Of a DNA stretch of 34,648 nucleotides, positions 25,145-33,720 are shown one piece after another. The stretch covers positions 1-34,648 of the forward strand of contig NZ_RCIV01000025.1 in assembly GCF_003666605.1 (NCBI RefSeq). Reading direction: 5' to 3'. This DNA is from Propionibacterium australiense. Its GTDB lineage: Bacteria; Actinomycetota; Actinomycetes; Propionibacteriales; Propionibacteriaceae. Positions within the stretch are counted from its first letter, which is position 1. Every line of letters starts with the position of its first letter. The translations under genes were made by a program, and so were the position numbers. Under the pieces are notes generated by a model that searched no databases, was not told the origin of the DNA, and worked only from the letters and a program-made list of their open reading frames with translations.

Positions 25145-26071
25145 ATGATCTACAACGACGTGACGGAGCTCGTCGGCCGCACTCCCCTCGTGCGTCTCAG
25201 ACGGGTCAACGATACCGGCGCGACCGTCCTGGCGAAACTCGAGTACTACAACCCCACCAACTCGGTGAAGGACCGCATCGGGGTGGCCATCGTCGACGCC
25301 GCCGAGGCGAGCGGGGAGCTCGAGCCCGGCGGCACGATCGTCGAGGGCACCAGCGGCAACACCGGCATCGCCCTGGCCATGGTGGGGGCGGCCCGCGGCT
25401 ATCACGTCGTGTTGACGATGCCCGAGTCGATGAGCCGGGAGCGTCGCGCCATGCTGCGGGCGTTCGGCGCGGAACTCGTCCTCACCCCGGCGGCCGAGGG
25501 CATGCGGGGCTCGGTCGCGGCGGCCGAGCGGATCGCCGCCGAGCGCGGCGGCGTCCTGGCCCGCCAGTTCGACAACCCTGCCAACCCGGCGAAGCACTAC
25601 GCCACGACCGGCCCCGAGATCTGGGCCGACACCGAGGGCCGGGTCGACGCGGTGGTCGACGGTGTGGGCACCGGCGGCACGATCAGCGGCACCGGCAGGT
25701 ACCTCAAGGAGCAGAACCCCGACATCGCCGTGTTCGCCGTCGAACCCGGCGAGTCGCCGCTGCTCACCACTGGCCAGGCCGGCGGCCACGGCATCCAGGG
25801 CATCGGCGCCAACTTCGTCCCGGCCACCTACGACGCCGAGGTCGTCGACGAGGTGCTGACGGTGAGCACCCCGCGCGCCCTCGACATGGCCCGCCGGCTG
25901 GGCACTGACGAGGGCATCGTCTGCGGCATCTCCTCGGGCGCCTCGGTCGCGGCCGCCCTCGAGGTCGCCGCGCGCCCCGAGTTCGCCGGACGGACGATCG
26001 TCGCCATCGTCTGCGACTTCGGGGAGCGCTATCTGTCCACGCCCCTGTTCGCCGACGTCATGGGCGAGTGA
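25145..26071 (+). CDS. cysK: Cysteine synthase (O-acetylserine sulfhydrylase)
   Basis: A 308-residue PLP enzyme of beta family fold type II that makes cysteine from O-acetylserine and sulfide. The PLP lysine is Lys42 in [11 protein letters not shown]. The substrate loop is [12 protein letters not shown], the phosphate-binding glycines are [12 protein letters not shown], and [13 protein letters not shown] is near the C-terminus. Length is normal. No serine acetyltransferase gene is adjacent in the window. It is convergent with the chorismate mutase gene. Confidence 0.95.
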   Translation: MIYNDVTELVGRTPLVRLRRVNDTGATVLAKLEYYNPTNSVKDRIGVAIVDAAEASGELEPGGTIVEGTSGNTGIALAMVGAARGYHVVLTMPESMSRERRAMLRAFGAELVLTPAAEGMRGSVAAAERIAAERGGVLARQFDNPANPAKHYATTGPEIWADTEGRVDAVVDGVGTGGTISGTGRYLKEQNPDIAVFAVEPGESPLLTTGQAGGHGIQGIGANFVPATYDAEVVDEVLTVSTPRALDMARRLGTDEGIVCGISSGASVAAALEVAARPEFAGRTIVAIVCDFGERYLSTPLFADVMGE

Positions 26072-26162
26072 GCCGTCTGCCGCCCCGCCAATCCCGGCGC
26101 CGGCGCTCTGACCCGTCCCATCCGGCCGGGAAGGGCTGACCCCGTGCTCGGGTGGGCGCCGG

Positions 26163-26474
26163 TCAGGCCCGGTTCGCGATCTCGGTGTGGTGCCGCACGA
26201 CCTCGGAGACGATGAAGTTCAGCAGTTTCTCGGCGAACTCCGGGTCGAGGTGCGACTCGGCGGCGAGCCGGCGCAGGCGCGTTATCTGCTCCCGCTCGCG
26301 TCCCGGGTCGGAGGCGGGAAGTCCCAGCTCTGCCTTGAGCTCGCCGACCCGCTGGGTGATCTTGAAGCGTTCGGCCATGATGTGGATCACGGCCGCATCG
26401 ATGTTGTCGATGGAGCCGCGCAGGCTGGCGAGCTCGGGCGGGACGGTCGTGGCCTGGTCGGGTTCGTCGCTCAT
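26163..26474 (-). CDS. Chorismate mutase, AroQ type
   Basis: A 103-residue all-helical enzyme that converts chorismate to prephenate for phenylalanine and tyrosine synthesis. LRGSIDNIDAAVIHIMAERFKITQRVGELK supplies the first-helix Arg and the Lys of the active site. DPGREREQITRLRRLA supplies the Asp/Arg/Glu set, and the last helix is EFAEKLLNFIVSEVVRHH. ATG 26474 follows CAGGAG by 6 nt and is preferred to the GTG at 26492. It is a stand-alone monofunctional form, usual in actinobacteria, where it may be activated by a DAHP synthase partner. Confidence 0.9.
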   Translation of the reverse strand: MSDEPDQATTVPPELASLRGSIDNIDAAVIHIMAERFKITQRVGELKAELGLPASDPGREREQITRLRRLAAESHLDPEFAEKLLNFIVSEVVRHHTEIANRA

Positions 26475-26578
26475 GGGTTTCTCCTGTGTCACGCGGCTGT
26501 TGTGAGCCTAACGGCACTGGCGCCGCCCTGTCCGGGGTCCTCACCCATCGGGCAGATCCCCTCATCGGGCAGGAAGCA

Positions 26579-26615
26579 GCCCCACCCGCACCCGTCGTCG
26601 GTGTGCAGGTGGGGC
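26579..26615 (-). terminator. guaB3 terminator hairpin
   Basis: GCCCCACC and GCAC on one side pair with GTGC and GGTGGGGC on the other, with a TCGT loop and small mismatches. It is 10 bp after the guaB3 stop and upstream of the chorismate mutase gene, so it separates the two minus-strand genes. Confidence 0.6.
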
Positions 26616-26625
26616 GATGCGCTGG

Positions 26626-27729
26626 TCAGCGGATGACGAGGTCGATGCGCTGGAACTCCTTGAGGTCCTGGTAGCCGGTGGTGGCCAGGGCGCGGCGCAG
26701 GGCACCGACGAGGTTCATCGTGCCGTCGGTGACGGTGCTGGGGCCGAGGAGCACCTCCTCGAGGGTGCCGACCGAGTCGTAGCGGACGCGACGGCCCCGG
26801 GGCAGTGTGGCGTGCCAGGCCTCGGCGCCCCAGTGCCAGCCCTTGCCCGGGGCCTCGACGGCCCGGGCGAGGGGGCCGCCGATCATGGCGGCGTCGGCGC
26901 CGGCCGCGATGGCCTTGACGATGTGCCCGGAGTCGCCCATGGCGCCATCGGCGATGAGGTGGACGTAGCGGCCGCCGGACTCGTCGAGGTAGTCGCGGCG
27001 GGCCTCGGCCACGTCGGCGATGGCCGAGGCCATCGGCACCTCGATGCCGAGCACCTGCTGGGTCGTGCTCGTGGCGGCCCCTCCGAAGCCGACGAGGACG
27101 CCTGCGGCCCCGGTGCGCATGAGGTGCAGCGCCGTCTGGTAGCTGGCGCAGCCGCCGACGATGACGGGCACATCGAGGTTGTAGATGAACTTCTTGAGGT
27201 TGAGGGGTTCGCCCTGGTCACTGACGTGCTCGGCGGAGACGGCCGTGCCGCGGATGATGAAGAAGTCGACGGCGGCGCTCTCGACGATCGAGGAGAACTC
27301 GGCGGCGCGCTGGGGCGACAGGGCGCCGCCGACCGGCACACCGGCGGCGCGGATCTCGTCGAGCCGGGCCTTGACGAGCTCGGCCTTGATCGGTTCGGCG
27401 TAGATCTGCTGCATGCGGCGGGTCGCCTGGACGTCGTCGTTCATGGCGGCCAGTTCGGCGAAGAGCGGCTCGGGGTCCTTGTAGCGGGTCCACAGGCCCT
27501 CGAGGTTGAGGGCGCCGAGACCCCCCAGCTTGCCGAAGGCGATGGCGGTGGCCGGGCTCATCACCGAGTCCATGGGGCCGGCCACGAGCGGGAAGTCGAA
27601 CTCGACGGCGTCGATCTTCCAGGACAGATCCACCAGCTCGGGGTCCCGGGTGCGCCGCGAGGGCACGATCGCCACATCATCCAGTGAGAAAGCCTTCGGC
27701 GCACGCTTGCTGCGTCCGATGTCGTACAT
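26626..27729 (-). CDS. guaB3: GuaB3 family IMP dehydrogenase-related protein
   Basis: A 367-residue TIM-barrel protein of the IMPDH/GMP-reductase superfamily, without CBS domains. MYDIGRSKRAPKAFSLDDVAIVPSRRTRDPELVD opens the GuaB3 type. LVAGPMDSVMSPATA, VPVIVGGCASYQTALHLMRTGAAGVLVG, HLIADGAMGDSG and the C-terminal GTMNLVGALRRALATTGY are typical. The loop where IMPDH has its catalytic Cys reads GGAATSTTQQVLGI here, with no Cys. The family's reaction in actinobacteria is unsettled, so I keep the family name. ATG 27729 follows GGAGG. It is divergent from ald. Confidence 0.92.
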   Translation of the reverse strand: MYDIGRSKRAPKAFSLDDVAIVPSRRTRDPELVDLSWKIDAVEFDFPLVAGPMDSVMSPATAIAFGKLGGLGALNLEGLWTRYKDPEPLFAELAAMNDDVQATRRMQQIYAEPIKAELVKARLDEIRAAGVPVGGALSPQRAAEFSSIVESAAVDFFIIRGTAVSAEHVSDQGEPLNLKKFIYNLDVPVIVGGCASYQTALHLMRTGAAGVLVGFGGAATSTTQQVLGIEVPMASAIADVAEARRDYLDESGGRYVHLIADGAMGDSGHIVKAIAAGADAAMIGGPLARAVEAPGKGWHWGAEAWHATLPRGRRVRYDSVGTLEEVLLGPSTVTDGTMNLVGALRRALATTGYQDLKEFQRIDLVIR

Positions 27730-28124
27730 GATCCTCCGATCGTGGGCTACGAGGACAAATCTACCGATCCGGACGCCGGCCCTGCCGCGGGGTCTCCCGG
27801 AGCCCTGGGCCGCCGGGCGGCACATCCGTCGCGGGTGCACCGGAGCCAACCCCCGTCGGGGCCAGGCGCCACACGGCCCAGGTGCCGCGGCGACCCGCCG
27901 GCTGGGCTCCTGCCGGGGGCTCAGGAGCGGTCGAGGATAACTGGTTTCCTGCCGTCATACGCAGGTTCCGACCGATCTGCTGGGATATTGCACATATGCA
28001 CGGAATTGATCTGGATGATTCAAAAAATCCTGCACCCCCCGGCTTTACAAAAAGATTTTCTGTCCTTACGGTGAAGCCACGGTGGTTCCCCGCCATCGTT
28101 CCTGCGCTCAACGAGGAGTAGATC
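27730..28124. other. Intergenic region between guaB3 and ald
   Basis: 395 bp with no supported gene. The guaB3-proximal two thirds is GC-rich. The ald-proximal part is AT-rich, with TTGCACATATGCACGGAA (27984-28001) and a run of A near 28021, which could bind a Lrp/AldR-type regulator. On the minus strand TAGATT lies about 30 bp upstream of guaB3 as a -10 candidate. Confidence 0.5.
28044..28072 (+). promoter_or_regulatory. ald-cycA promoter
   Basis: TTTACA (28044-28049), a 17-bp spacer and TACGGT (28067-28072) give a good -35/-10 pair 52 bp upstream of the ald start codon. Confidence 0.55.
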
Positions 28125-29240
28125 ATGCGCATTGCTGTCCCCGCCGAGGTCAAGAACAACGAGTTCCGCGTCGCCATCACCCCAGTCGGCGTGCATGAGT
28201 TGACCCGCCGAGGCCACGAGGTGTCAGTCCAGTCCGGAGCTGGGCTTGGTTCATCCTTCACTGACGAGGAGTACGCGGCCCAGGGCGCGACCATCGTCGA
28301 TGGCGCCGAGGCCACCTGGGCCTCCGGCGATCTGGTGCTCAAGGTGAAGGAACCCATCGAGAGCGAGTACGGCTTCCTGTCCAGCGACCAGGTGCTGTTC
28401 ACCTATCTGCACCTGGCGGCCGATCGTCCCCAGACCGAGGCCCTGCTGAACGCCGGTACCACGGCCATCGCCTACGAGACCGTCCAGCGCGAGGACCGCT
28501 CGCTGCCGCTGCTGTCCCCGATGTCCGAGGTCGCCGGCTGCCTGGCGCCGCAGGTCGGTGCCGCCCATCTCATGAAGGCCGCGGGCGGACGAGGCGTCCT
28601 GTTCGGCTGCGTCGGAGGCGTACAGAAGGCCAAGGTCGTCGTGCTCGGCGCCGGCACTGCCGGCCAGAACGCGGCCCGCATCGCGCTCGGCATGGGCGCC
28701 GACGTCACGGTCCTCGACGTCGACCTGCGCAAGCTGCACCGCATCATCTGGGACTTCGACAACCGCATCCAGGGGCTCGCCAGCACCGCCCTGGCGGTCC
28801 GCGAGCAGGTGCTCGCCGCCGACCTGGTCATCGGCACCGTCCTCATCCCGGGCGCGAAGGCCCCCAAGCTCGTCACCAACGAGATGGTCGCCGCCATGAA
28901 GCCCGGCTCGGTGCTCGTGGACGTCGCCATCGACCAGGGCGGCTGCTTCGAGGACAGCCACCCGACGACGCACGCCGAGCCCACCTTCCGGGTGCACGAC
29001 TCGGTGTTCTACTGCGTCGCCAACATGCCTGGCGCCGTCCCGAACACCTCCACCCAGGCCCTGGCGAACGCCACCCTGCCGTACGCGATCCAGCTCGCCG
29101 ACAAGGGCTGGAAGCAGGCCCTCAAGGACGACCACGCCCTGGCGCTGGGCCTGAACACCCACGCCGGCAAGCTGACCATCGCCGGTGTCGGTGAGGCCTT
29201 CGGCATGGAGGTCACGCCGCTGGACAGCATCCTGGCTTGA
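28125..29240 (+). CDS. ald: Alanine dehydrogenase
   Basis: A 371-residue NAD-dependent enzyme that interconverts L-alanine with pyruvate and ammonia. The N-terminal MRIAVPAEVKNNEFRVAITP is the family signature. Catalytic Lys75 is in LKVKEPI and His96 in YLHLAAD. The Rossmann loop is VLGAGTAGQNAARIA, and DVAIDQGGCFE carries the conserved Asp. GAGGAG lies 7 nt before the ATG. It is the first gene of an operon with an alanine-type permease 19 bp downstream, so the pair takes up and deaminates alanine. Confidence 0.96.
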   Translation: MRIAVPAEVKNNEFRVAITPVGVHELTRRGHEVSVQSGAGLGSSFTDEEYAAQGATIVDGAEATWASGDLVLKVKEPIESEYGFLSSDQVLFTYLHLAADRPQTEALLNAGTTAIAYETVQREDRSLPLLSPMSEVAGCLAPQVGAAHLMKAAGGRGVLFGCVGGVQKAKVVVLGAGTAGQNAARIALGMGADVTVLDVDLRKLHRIIWDFDNRIQGLASTALAVREQVLAADLVIGTVLIPGAKAPKLVTNEMVAAMKPGSVLVDVAIDQGGCFEDSHPTTHAEPTFRVHDSVFYCVANMPGAVPNTSTQALANATLPYAIQLADKGWKQALKDDHALALGLNTHAGKLTIAGVGEAFGMEVTPLDSILA

Positions 29241-29259
29241 TGAGATTCAGGAGAATCCC

Positions 29260-30696
29260 ATGTCATCGAATGAGAGGCCCCCTCAAGACCCCTCAACAGG
29301 GGCGCAGGATGGCCAGGCGCCGGGTGAGGAGACCCTCAACCGGGAGCTGTCCAATCGGCACATCCAGCTGATCGCCATCGGCGGGGCCATCGGCACCGGC
29401 CTGTTCATGGGCTCGGGCAAGGCGATCAGCCTCGCCGGGCCGTCCCTGCTGCTGTCCTATCTCATCATCGGGACCATGCTGTTCTTCATGATGCGGGCGA
29501 TGGGCGAGATGTTCCTGCACGATTTGCGGTACAAGTCGTTCCAGGACTTCTCGCGGGTGATGATCGGGCCGTGGGCAGGTTTCTTCTGCGGCTGGACCTA
29601 CTGGATCCTGTGGGTGGTCACCGCCGCGGCGGAGATGATCGTCATCGTCGGGTACTTCGACTTCTGGATCCAGAACCTGAACGTCTCGATGGTCTGCACG
29701 GCGGTGCTGCTGGCGGCGCTGCTGGGCTCGAACCTGCTGACGGTGAAGCTGTTCGGCGAGCTCGAGTTCTGGTTCGCCCTCATCAAGATCATCGCGATCA
29801 TCGCCCTGATCCTGGTGGGCGCGTACATGGTGGTGACCCGGTTCACCTCGCCGGACGGCACGGTGGCCTCGGTCGCCTACCTGTGGAACCGCGGCGGGGT
29901 CTTCCCCACCGGCCTGACCGGCTTCCTCGCGGCCTTCCAGCTGGCGATCTTCTCGTTCATCGGCACCGAGTTGATCGGCACGGCGGCGGCCGAGACGGCG
30001 GACCCGCACCGGACCCTGCCCAAGGCGATCAACGCGATTCCGGTGAGGATCGTGATCTTCTACGTCCTGGCGCTCGCGGCCATCATGTCGGTCACGCCCT
30101 GGGACAAGGTGGACTCGGAGATGAGCCCCTTCGTCAACGTGTTCAACCTCGCCGGTCTGACGGCTGCGGCCAGTGTCATGAACTTCGTGGTGCTGACCTC
30201 GGCCTCGTCGAGTTCGAACTCGGGGATCTTCTCGACCTCGCGGATGCTCTACGGCCTGGCGGACACGGGCTACGCCTCGAAGCTGTTCGCCCGGCTGTCG
30301 AGCCGGCACGTGCCGGCCAACGCGCTGGTGCTGTCGGTCGCGCTGATCTGCATCGCCTTCCCGGTGCTGAAGATCGGCGGCACGGTGATGGCGGCGTTCC
30401 AGATGGTCTCGTCGGTGTCGTCGATCCTGGTGCTGTTCATCTGGGGGCTCATCACGGTGGCGTACATCATGTACCGTAGGAAGTTCCCGCAGGACCACAA
30501 GGAGTCGGCGTTCAAGGTTCCCGGCGCCTCCTTCATGCCGTGGGTCCTGCTGGTGTTCTTCTGCTTCATGGTCGCGGTCCTGGCCCTTGACGCGCAGACG
30601 CGCATCGCCCTGTACCTGACACCGGTGTGGTTCATCCTGCTGGCTGTCCTCTGGTTCAGGTCGGGAAGGAAGAAGGCCGTCCCGAGCTTCGACTGA
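29260..30696 (+). CDS. cycA: Amino acid permease, CycA-like (alanine/serine/glycine)
   Basis: A 478-residue APC-family permease with 12 hydrophobic segments. The first is RHIQLIAIGGAIGTGLFMGSG, the conserved amino-acid permease motif, and FSFIGTELIGTAAAETADP is the second signature. FVVLTSASSSSNSGIFSTSRMLYGLA is the segment typical of the D-Ser/D-Ala/Gly/AlaP group. ATG 29260 follows CAGGAG; the longer frame from 29185 overlaps ald. By context with ald it probably imports alanine. A strong terminator follows. Confidence 0.93.
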   Translation: MSSNERPPQDPSTGAQDGQAPGEETLNRELSNRHIQLIAIGGAIGTGLFMGSGKAISLAGPSLLLSYLIIGTMLFFMMRAMGEMFLHDLRYKSFQDFSRVMIGPWAGFFCGWTYWILWVVTAAAEMIVIVGYFDFWIQNLNVSMVCTAVLLAALLGSNLLTVKLFGELEFWFALIKIIAIIALILVGAYMVVTRFTSPDGTVASVAYLWNRGGVFPTGLTGFLAAFQLAIFSFIGTELIGTAAAETADPHRTLPKAINAIPVRIVIFYVLALAAIMSVTPWDKVDSEMSPFVNVFNLAGLTAAASVMNFVVLTSASSSSNSGIFSTSRMLYGLADTGYASKLFARLSSRHVPANALVLSVALICIAFPVLKIGGTVMAAFQMVSSVSSILVLFIWGLITVAYIMYRRKFPQDHKESAFKVPGASFMPWVLLVFFCFMVAVLALDAQTRIALYLTPVWFILLAVLWFRSGRKKAVPSFD

Positions 30697-30717
30697 TTCC
30701 CTCTCACCGAGATGCGG

Positions 30718-30747
30718 TTGCCCGCCGATCCTCTGATCGGCGGGCAA
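30718..30747 (+). terminator. Terminator of the ald-cycA operon
   Basis: TTGCCCGCCGATC-CTCT-GATCGGCGGGCAA is a perfect 13-bp stem with a 4-nt loop, 21 bp after the permease stop. The rest of the gap to 30852 holds one weak hairpin (GCCCT/AGGGC, 30790-30806) that might end the minus-strand operon. Confidence 0.85.
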
Positions 30748-30852
30748 TCCGTTGTTCCCGGACGGCTGGGCTCCCAGCAGAGCAGCAAGGCCCTTTGCAG
30801 CAGGGCATGCCGTCTTGATCCGCGTCTGAGAGCCGGCCATCGGCATGGGCAT

Positions 30853-31074
30853 CTATTCCTTGAGACCGGTTGCCAGCGCTTGACAGAACTCGTCGAGCAA
30901 TCTGTTGACGTCCTGCTTCTCCTGAGGCGCGGGAGGCCGATCCTCGTCGAGGAGGGTGGCGTTGATGATTTCGAGCACGCCCCACGCCTCGAATGCCTTC
31001 CGGTAGGCTTCTTCTTCAAGATCATCACGCTGGTCGTCAGGGTAGCACGATGCTTCCATGCACCCATGTTTCAT
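30853..31074 (-). CDS. Small acidic hypothetical protein of the toxin/immunity island
   Basis: A 73-codon frame, acidic and helical (DDLEEEAYRKAFEAWGVLEIINATLLDEDRPPAPQEKQDVNRLLDEF). An ATG at 31059 is a possible alternative start. It overlaps the gene upstream on the same strand. I do not recognise the family. Its size, charge and place last in a run of small immunity-like genes suggest an accessory immunity protein; this is inference only. Confidence 0.6.
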   Translation of the reverse strand: MKHGCMEASCYPDDQRDDLEEEAYRKAFEAWGVLEIINATLLDEDRPPAPQEKQDVNRLLDEFCQALATGLKE

Positions 31075-31453
31075 CTTGTGGAGTACCCCGACTTCGACCG
31101 TGTCCCATCCAGGTGACTTCCGGCAGCGTCATGATCCATGAGTCCCAGTCGGTCGCTACGACACGAAGCCAGCCGTTGGTGAACGCCAAGTGCAGCCAGC
31201 CTTCGCCGGATTGAATCGCGAGCAGGGACTGCCCCACGAAGCCTTGAAGAAGCCGAGAAAGGGCTTCTGGTTCCACTTCGTCCCAGAGTGACTCATGGCC
31301 TTGACGTCCCACGAAGGGGCCAGTGATCTCGAGTGTCATGCCTACGACTTGGAGGACGGGGATGTTGTCATGATCGAAGTCGTCAAGCACATCGAAATCC
31401 GTTACTGTCGCCGGAAGAATGGCATCGATTCCTTCTCGTATTCTTGTCGTCAT
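31037..31453 (-). CDS. Hypothetical immunity-like protein
   Basis: A 138-residue soluble acidic protein from ATG 31453 (31465 is possible, but its ribosome-binding site would be too close). The segment LLQGFVGQSLLAIQSGEGWLHLAFTNGWLRVVATDWDSW has the beta-rich layout of small DUF6188-type proteins that often sit beside polymorphic toxins. The last ~20 residues overlap the next gene. Function unknown; a role as an immunity protein is inferred from neighbours. Confidence 0.6.
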   Translation of the reverse strand: MTTRIREGIDAILPATVTDFDVLDDFDHDNIPVLQVVGMTLEITGPFVGRQGHESLWDEVEPEALSRLLQGFVGQSLLAIQSGEGWLHLAFTNGWLRVVATDWDSWIMTLPEVTWMGHGRSRGTPQDETWVHGSIVLP

Positions 31454-31498
31454 GTGGTGATCCATCCTTTCACACGGGTCTACCAGAAATTGGGCGCG

Positions 31499-32233
31499 TC
31501 AGTTGTCCAGGCCCAGGTTTTCGCGGGCCTGCTCAAGGGTGAATACATTCCTGGCACGCCGCCCATTGGTGACCAGATACGAAGGATTCCGGTAGAACGA
31601 CTCATCCCACGGCCGCAGACCAACCGCAGCAGCATACTCAACAAGCATCCGCTCAGTGAACCTGTCCACCCGACGACGACGCCCATACGCCCCCACATCC
31701 TCAAACGACTGAGCCTCACCACGCATCTCAAAATGCCACCGCCCAGGGCTGCTCTCAATCAGATCAATCGAACGGACACTACCATTCGCCGCCTCAGGAC
31801 CTAGCACCCGAAACTGCCGCCCACCAAGCCCCTGCCCGGGCTTCCCCGCAGGCGGAGCAGACACCACAAAATAGCCACGAACCCGCAATAACCGATACGC
31901 AACGTACGCAGTAAGTTCACCGACGCCTTGACCATAAGCGTCACCATCAAACATTGCAGTCCACTCATCATTAGCTGTGGAAGTGAGTAGGACACGCGGC
32001 CACGATTCATGAACCAAAGGTTGAAGCCTCAGCAGATTCTCCTCCAATGTACCGGTAAGCTTACTGACCTTCCCCCATATCGTAGGGCCACCCATAAAAT
32101 ACCGGGCAACCGCACGCGCCACCTTCTTAGGCGGCGCGTTGAGAAACCCGATCGAATAAGTCAACGGCGCAAGCCGACCATCAAAAAGCACAGGAACCAC
32201 CACCCCCTCGTCCGAGACACACGCGCGCAACAC
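31499..32233 (-). CDS. Hypothetical protein, probable toxin-island gene
   Basis: A 244-residue protein from a GTG at 32233. The frame is open ten codons further upstream to the stop of the previous gene and reads coherently (SPRWSTIKVLRACVSDEG), so the true start is uncertain. Segments such as YSIGFLNAPPKKVARAVARYFMGGPTIWGKVSKL and WHFEMRGEAQSFEDVGAYG look like a folded alpha/beta protein with no membrane helix. Its codon choice is AT-richer than the core genes. I do not recognise the family; the place after an immunity gene suggests a second immunity or accessory protein. Confidence 0.65.
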   Translation of the reverse strand: MLRACVSDEGVVVPVLFDGRLAPLTYSIGFLNAPPKKVARAVARYFMGGPTIWGKVSKLTGTLEENLLRLQPLVHESWPRVLLTSTANDEWTAMFDGDAYGQGVGELTAYVAYRLLRVRGYFVVSAPPAGKPGQGLGGRQFRVLGPEAANGSVRSIDLIESSPGRWHFEMRGEAQSFEDVGAYGRRRRVDRFTERMLVEYAAAVGLRPWDESFYRNPSYLVTNGRRARNVFTLEQARENLGLDN

Positions 32234-32263
32234 CTTAATCGTTGACCATCTGGGAGACTGAAA

Positions 32264-32646
32264 TCATCCCCAATCATCTTCTCCAATTCTGAGGCGCCAC
32301 GGTTCCCAGTCAGTATCATCCGTGCACTCGATCCGGACGCCATCATCCAAGACCAGTGTGAGATTTGCTAGATCCATAGCAAAATCTGGCACCACCTCAA
32401 CGACCGTACGACCCACCAGGCCACCAAGCGGAGCCTCCGCCCCCCCAGGCAACTCGATGGACAGTGAATTATCAAACAAGAGCTCACCCTTGGCATCAAC
32501 ACCACGCATACTGCACCAAGTAAAAAACTCCAATCAGGACCACTGAGGAACAGCATCTCATTCTGCACGTAAGCACGCGAAATCAACAAGGGAGGCACGC
32601 CAGTCGCCCACTTCTCAAACCCGGGGTATATTTCATCGCCTCGCAT
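32264..32646 (-). pseudogene. DUF6188-like immunity protein, frameshifted in a T6 run
   Basis: The 5' frame starts at ATG 32646 after GGAGG, 11 bp past the toxin stop. It reads MRGDEIYPGFEKWATG to MLFLSGPDWSF. The 3' frame continues with FFTWCSMRGVDAKGELLFDNSLSIELPGG and ends WEPWRLRIGEDDWG. Joining them at the six-A run on the plus strand (32522-32527; seven would restore the frame) gives a 127-residue protein of small DUF6188-like type. By position it is the immunity protein of the toxin fragment just upstream. As read it stops early, unless the run varies or is miscounted. Confidence 0.72.
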
Positions 32647-32657
32647 GAAGAGACCTC

Positions 32658-33215
32658 CTAGTCATCAAAAAGATCTATATGGGTACGTTCACTAATCCAT
32701 TGATTCCTGTCGGGCATCCCCTTAGGTGGTTGTGGCGGTTTGCCCGTGAACGGGCTGACTGGTCCACCATTAGCATTGGTGAAGCTAGCTCTTTGTGGTG
32801 CATACTTAGTCGGCTCCATGACTCGAACTTTGGAGCCATCTGGTAAAATGTATCCAGTGCCCGGACTCTTCGTCGTGAAGGTGTCTAGCCCCGCCGATTG
32901 GAAGCCTTCTTCGAGTCGTGTTCTACTGGTCGGGACAACTGTTCCCTTGTCATCAGCAATGAAATCGGGCCCTGTCTTAGTGGGAGGCTCAATCTGTGGA
33001 CGCGTTGGCGCAGCCGGTAATTCCGGGCGCGGCGCTGGTGAGTTGTTGGATGGTGATGGTGTGGCTTTGAGGGCGTCGTTACTGGCTGCTCTTGAAGCGT
33101 CGCTGGCGCTGTTGGCTCCCAAGCGATTGCTGATGTTGCGGACGACTGGGAGTCTGTTTGCCTGGCGGCTGGCCCAGTCCGTGGCTGCTTTACCGACTGG
33201 TGTCTTAGCGGCCCA
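32658..33215 (-). pseudogene. C-terminal fragment of a polymorphic toxin
   Basis: Open from just after a TAA at 33216-33218 to the stop at 32658. It begins mid-domain (WAAKTPVGKAATDWASRQANRLPVVRNISNRLG), passes through a Pro/Ser linker, and ends in a compact domain (TGYILPDGSKVRVMEPTKYAPQRASF, ANGGPVSPFTGKPPQPP, QWISERTHIDLFDD). Upstream of the TAA the same frame still reads toxin-like (LIPYSLFGMAGGALSYSAGKGI) back to a TGA near 33340. The secretion and repeat part is missing and there is no proper start, so this looks like an orphan toxin tip. The catalytic type of the domain is unknown to me. The immunity gene follows 11 bp later. Confidence 0.7.
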
Positions 33216-33414
33216 TTAGATTCCTTTACCGGCACTATAGCTCAAAGCCCCGCCCGCCATACCAAACAAGGAGTAAGGTATCAAGCCACGCTGAATGGAA
33301 ACCTTGAGGCGTATTCAAGCATCAGAGTATATGTAAAGGGCAAGGAATGACATTGTCGAAGGAGACTCCTGTTGATAAGCCTATTTCTCCACTCGAGTTC
33401 CGCAAGTAAACCTT

Positions 33415-33690
33415 TCAGCGCTCAGGCGGTTCAGGCCAGAAAAGTATTCCTTCCCTTGACATCCCCATCCCCGTCGCCAAGTCGATCAGAGTTTGTTTCT
33501 CCTCCTCAGTCGGCTCAATCTCATCCTCGTAGAGCTCCGTGAGAAGCATTTCCAACGCCACCCCCTCGTCTTCCCGACAAAATTCTTCAAGATCTAAAAA
33601 AGCGTCATCCGCCCAGTACTGCCGGTATCGATGAGAGATATCAAGAGGGTTATTCAAAACCCTTGTTATGAGGAGGGCCTTGGAATCTGT
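33415..33690 (-). pseudogene. Immunity-like gene truncated by an IS element
   Basis: The 3' part codes for an acidic helical tail (ITRVLNNPLDISHRYRQYW, GVALEMLLTELYEDEIEPTEEEKQTLIDLATGMGM, ILFWPEPPER). The LTELYEDEI-type segment recalls MafI-like immunity proteins; this is tentative. Codons upstream of about 33690 belong to the IS5-like element, so the N-terminus is lost. Its own toxin partner would have lain on the far side of the insertion. 33219-33414 holds only toxin remnants and nothing else I can support. Confidence 0.55.
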
Positions 33691-33720
33691 TCTGCCGGTG
33701 TGGGCGTGTCTGGGTGAAAG

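Noticed and set aside
29293-30852. 519-codon minus-strand frame
   Set aside because: Antisense to the cycA-like permease; rich in Arg, Asp, Gln and His with no domain.
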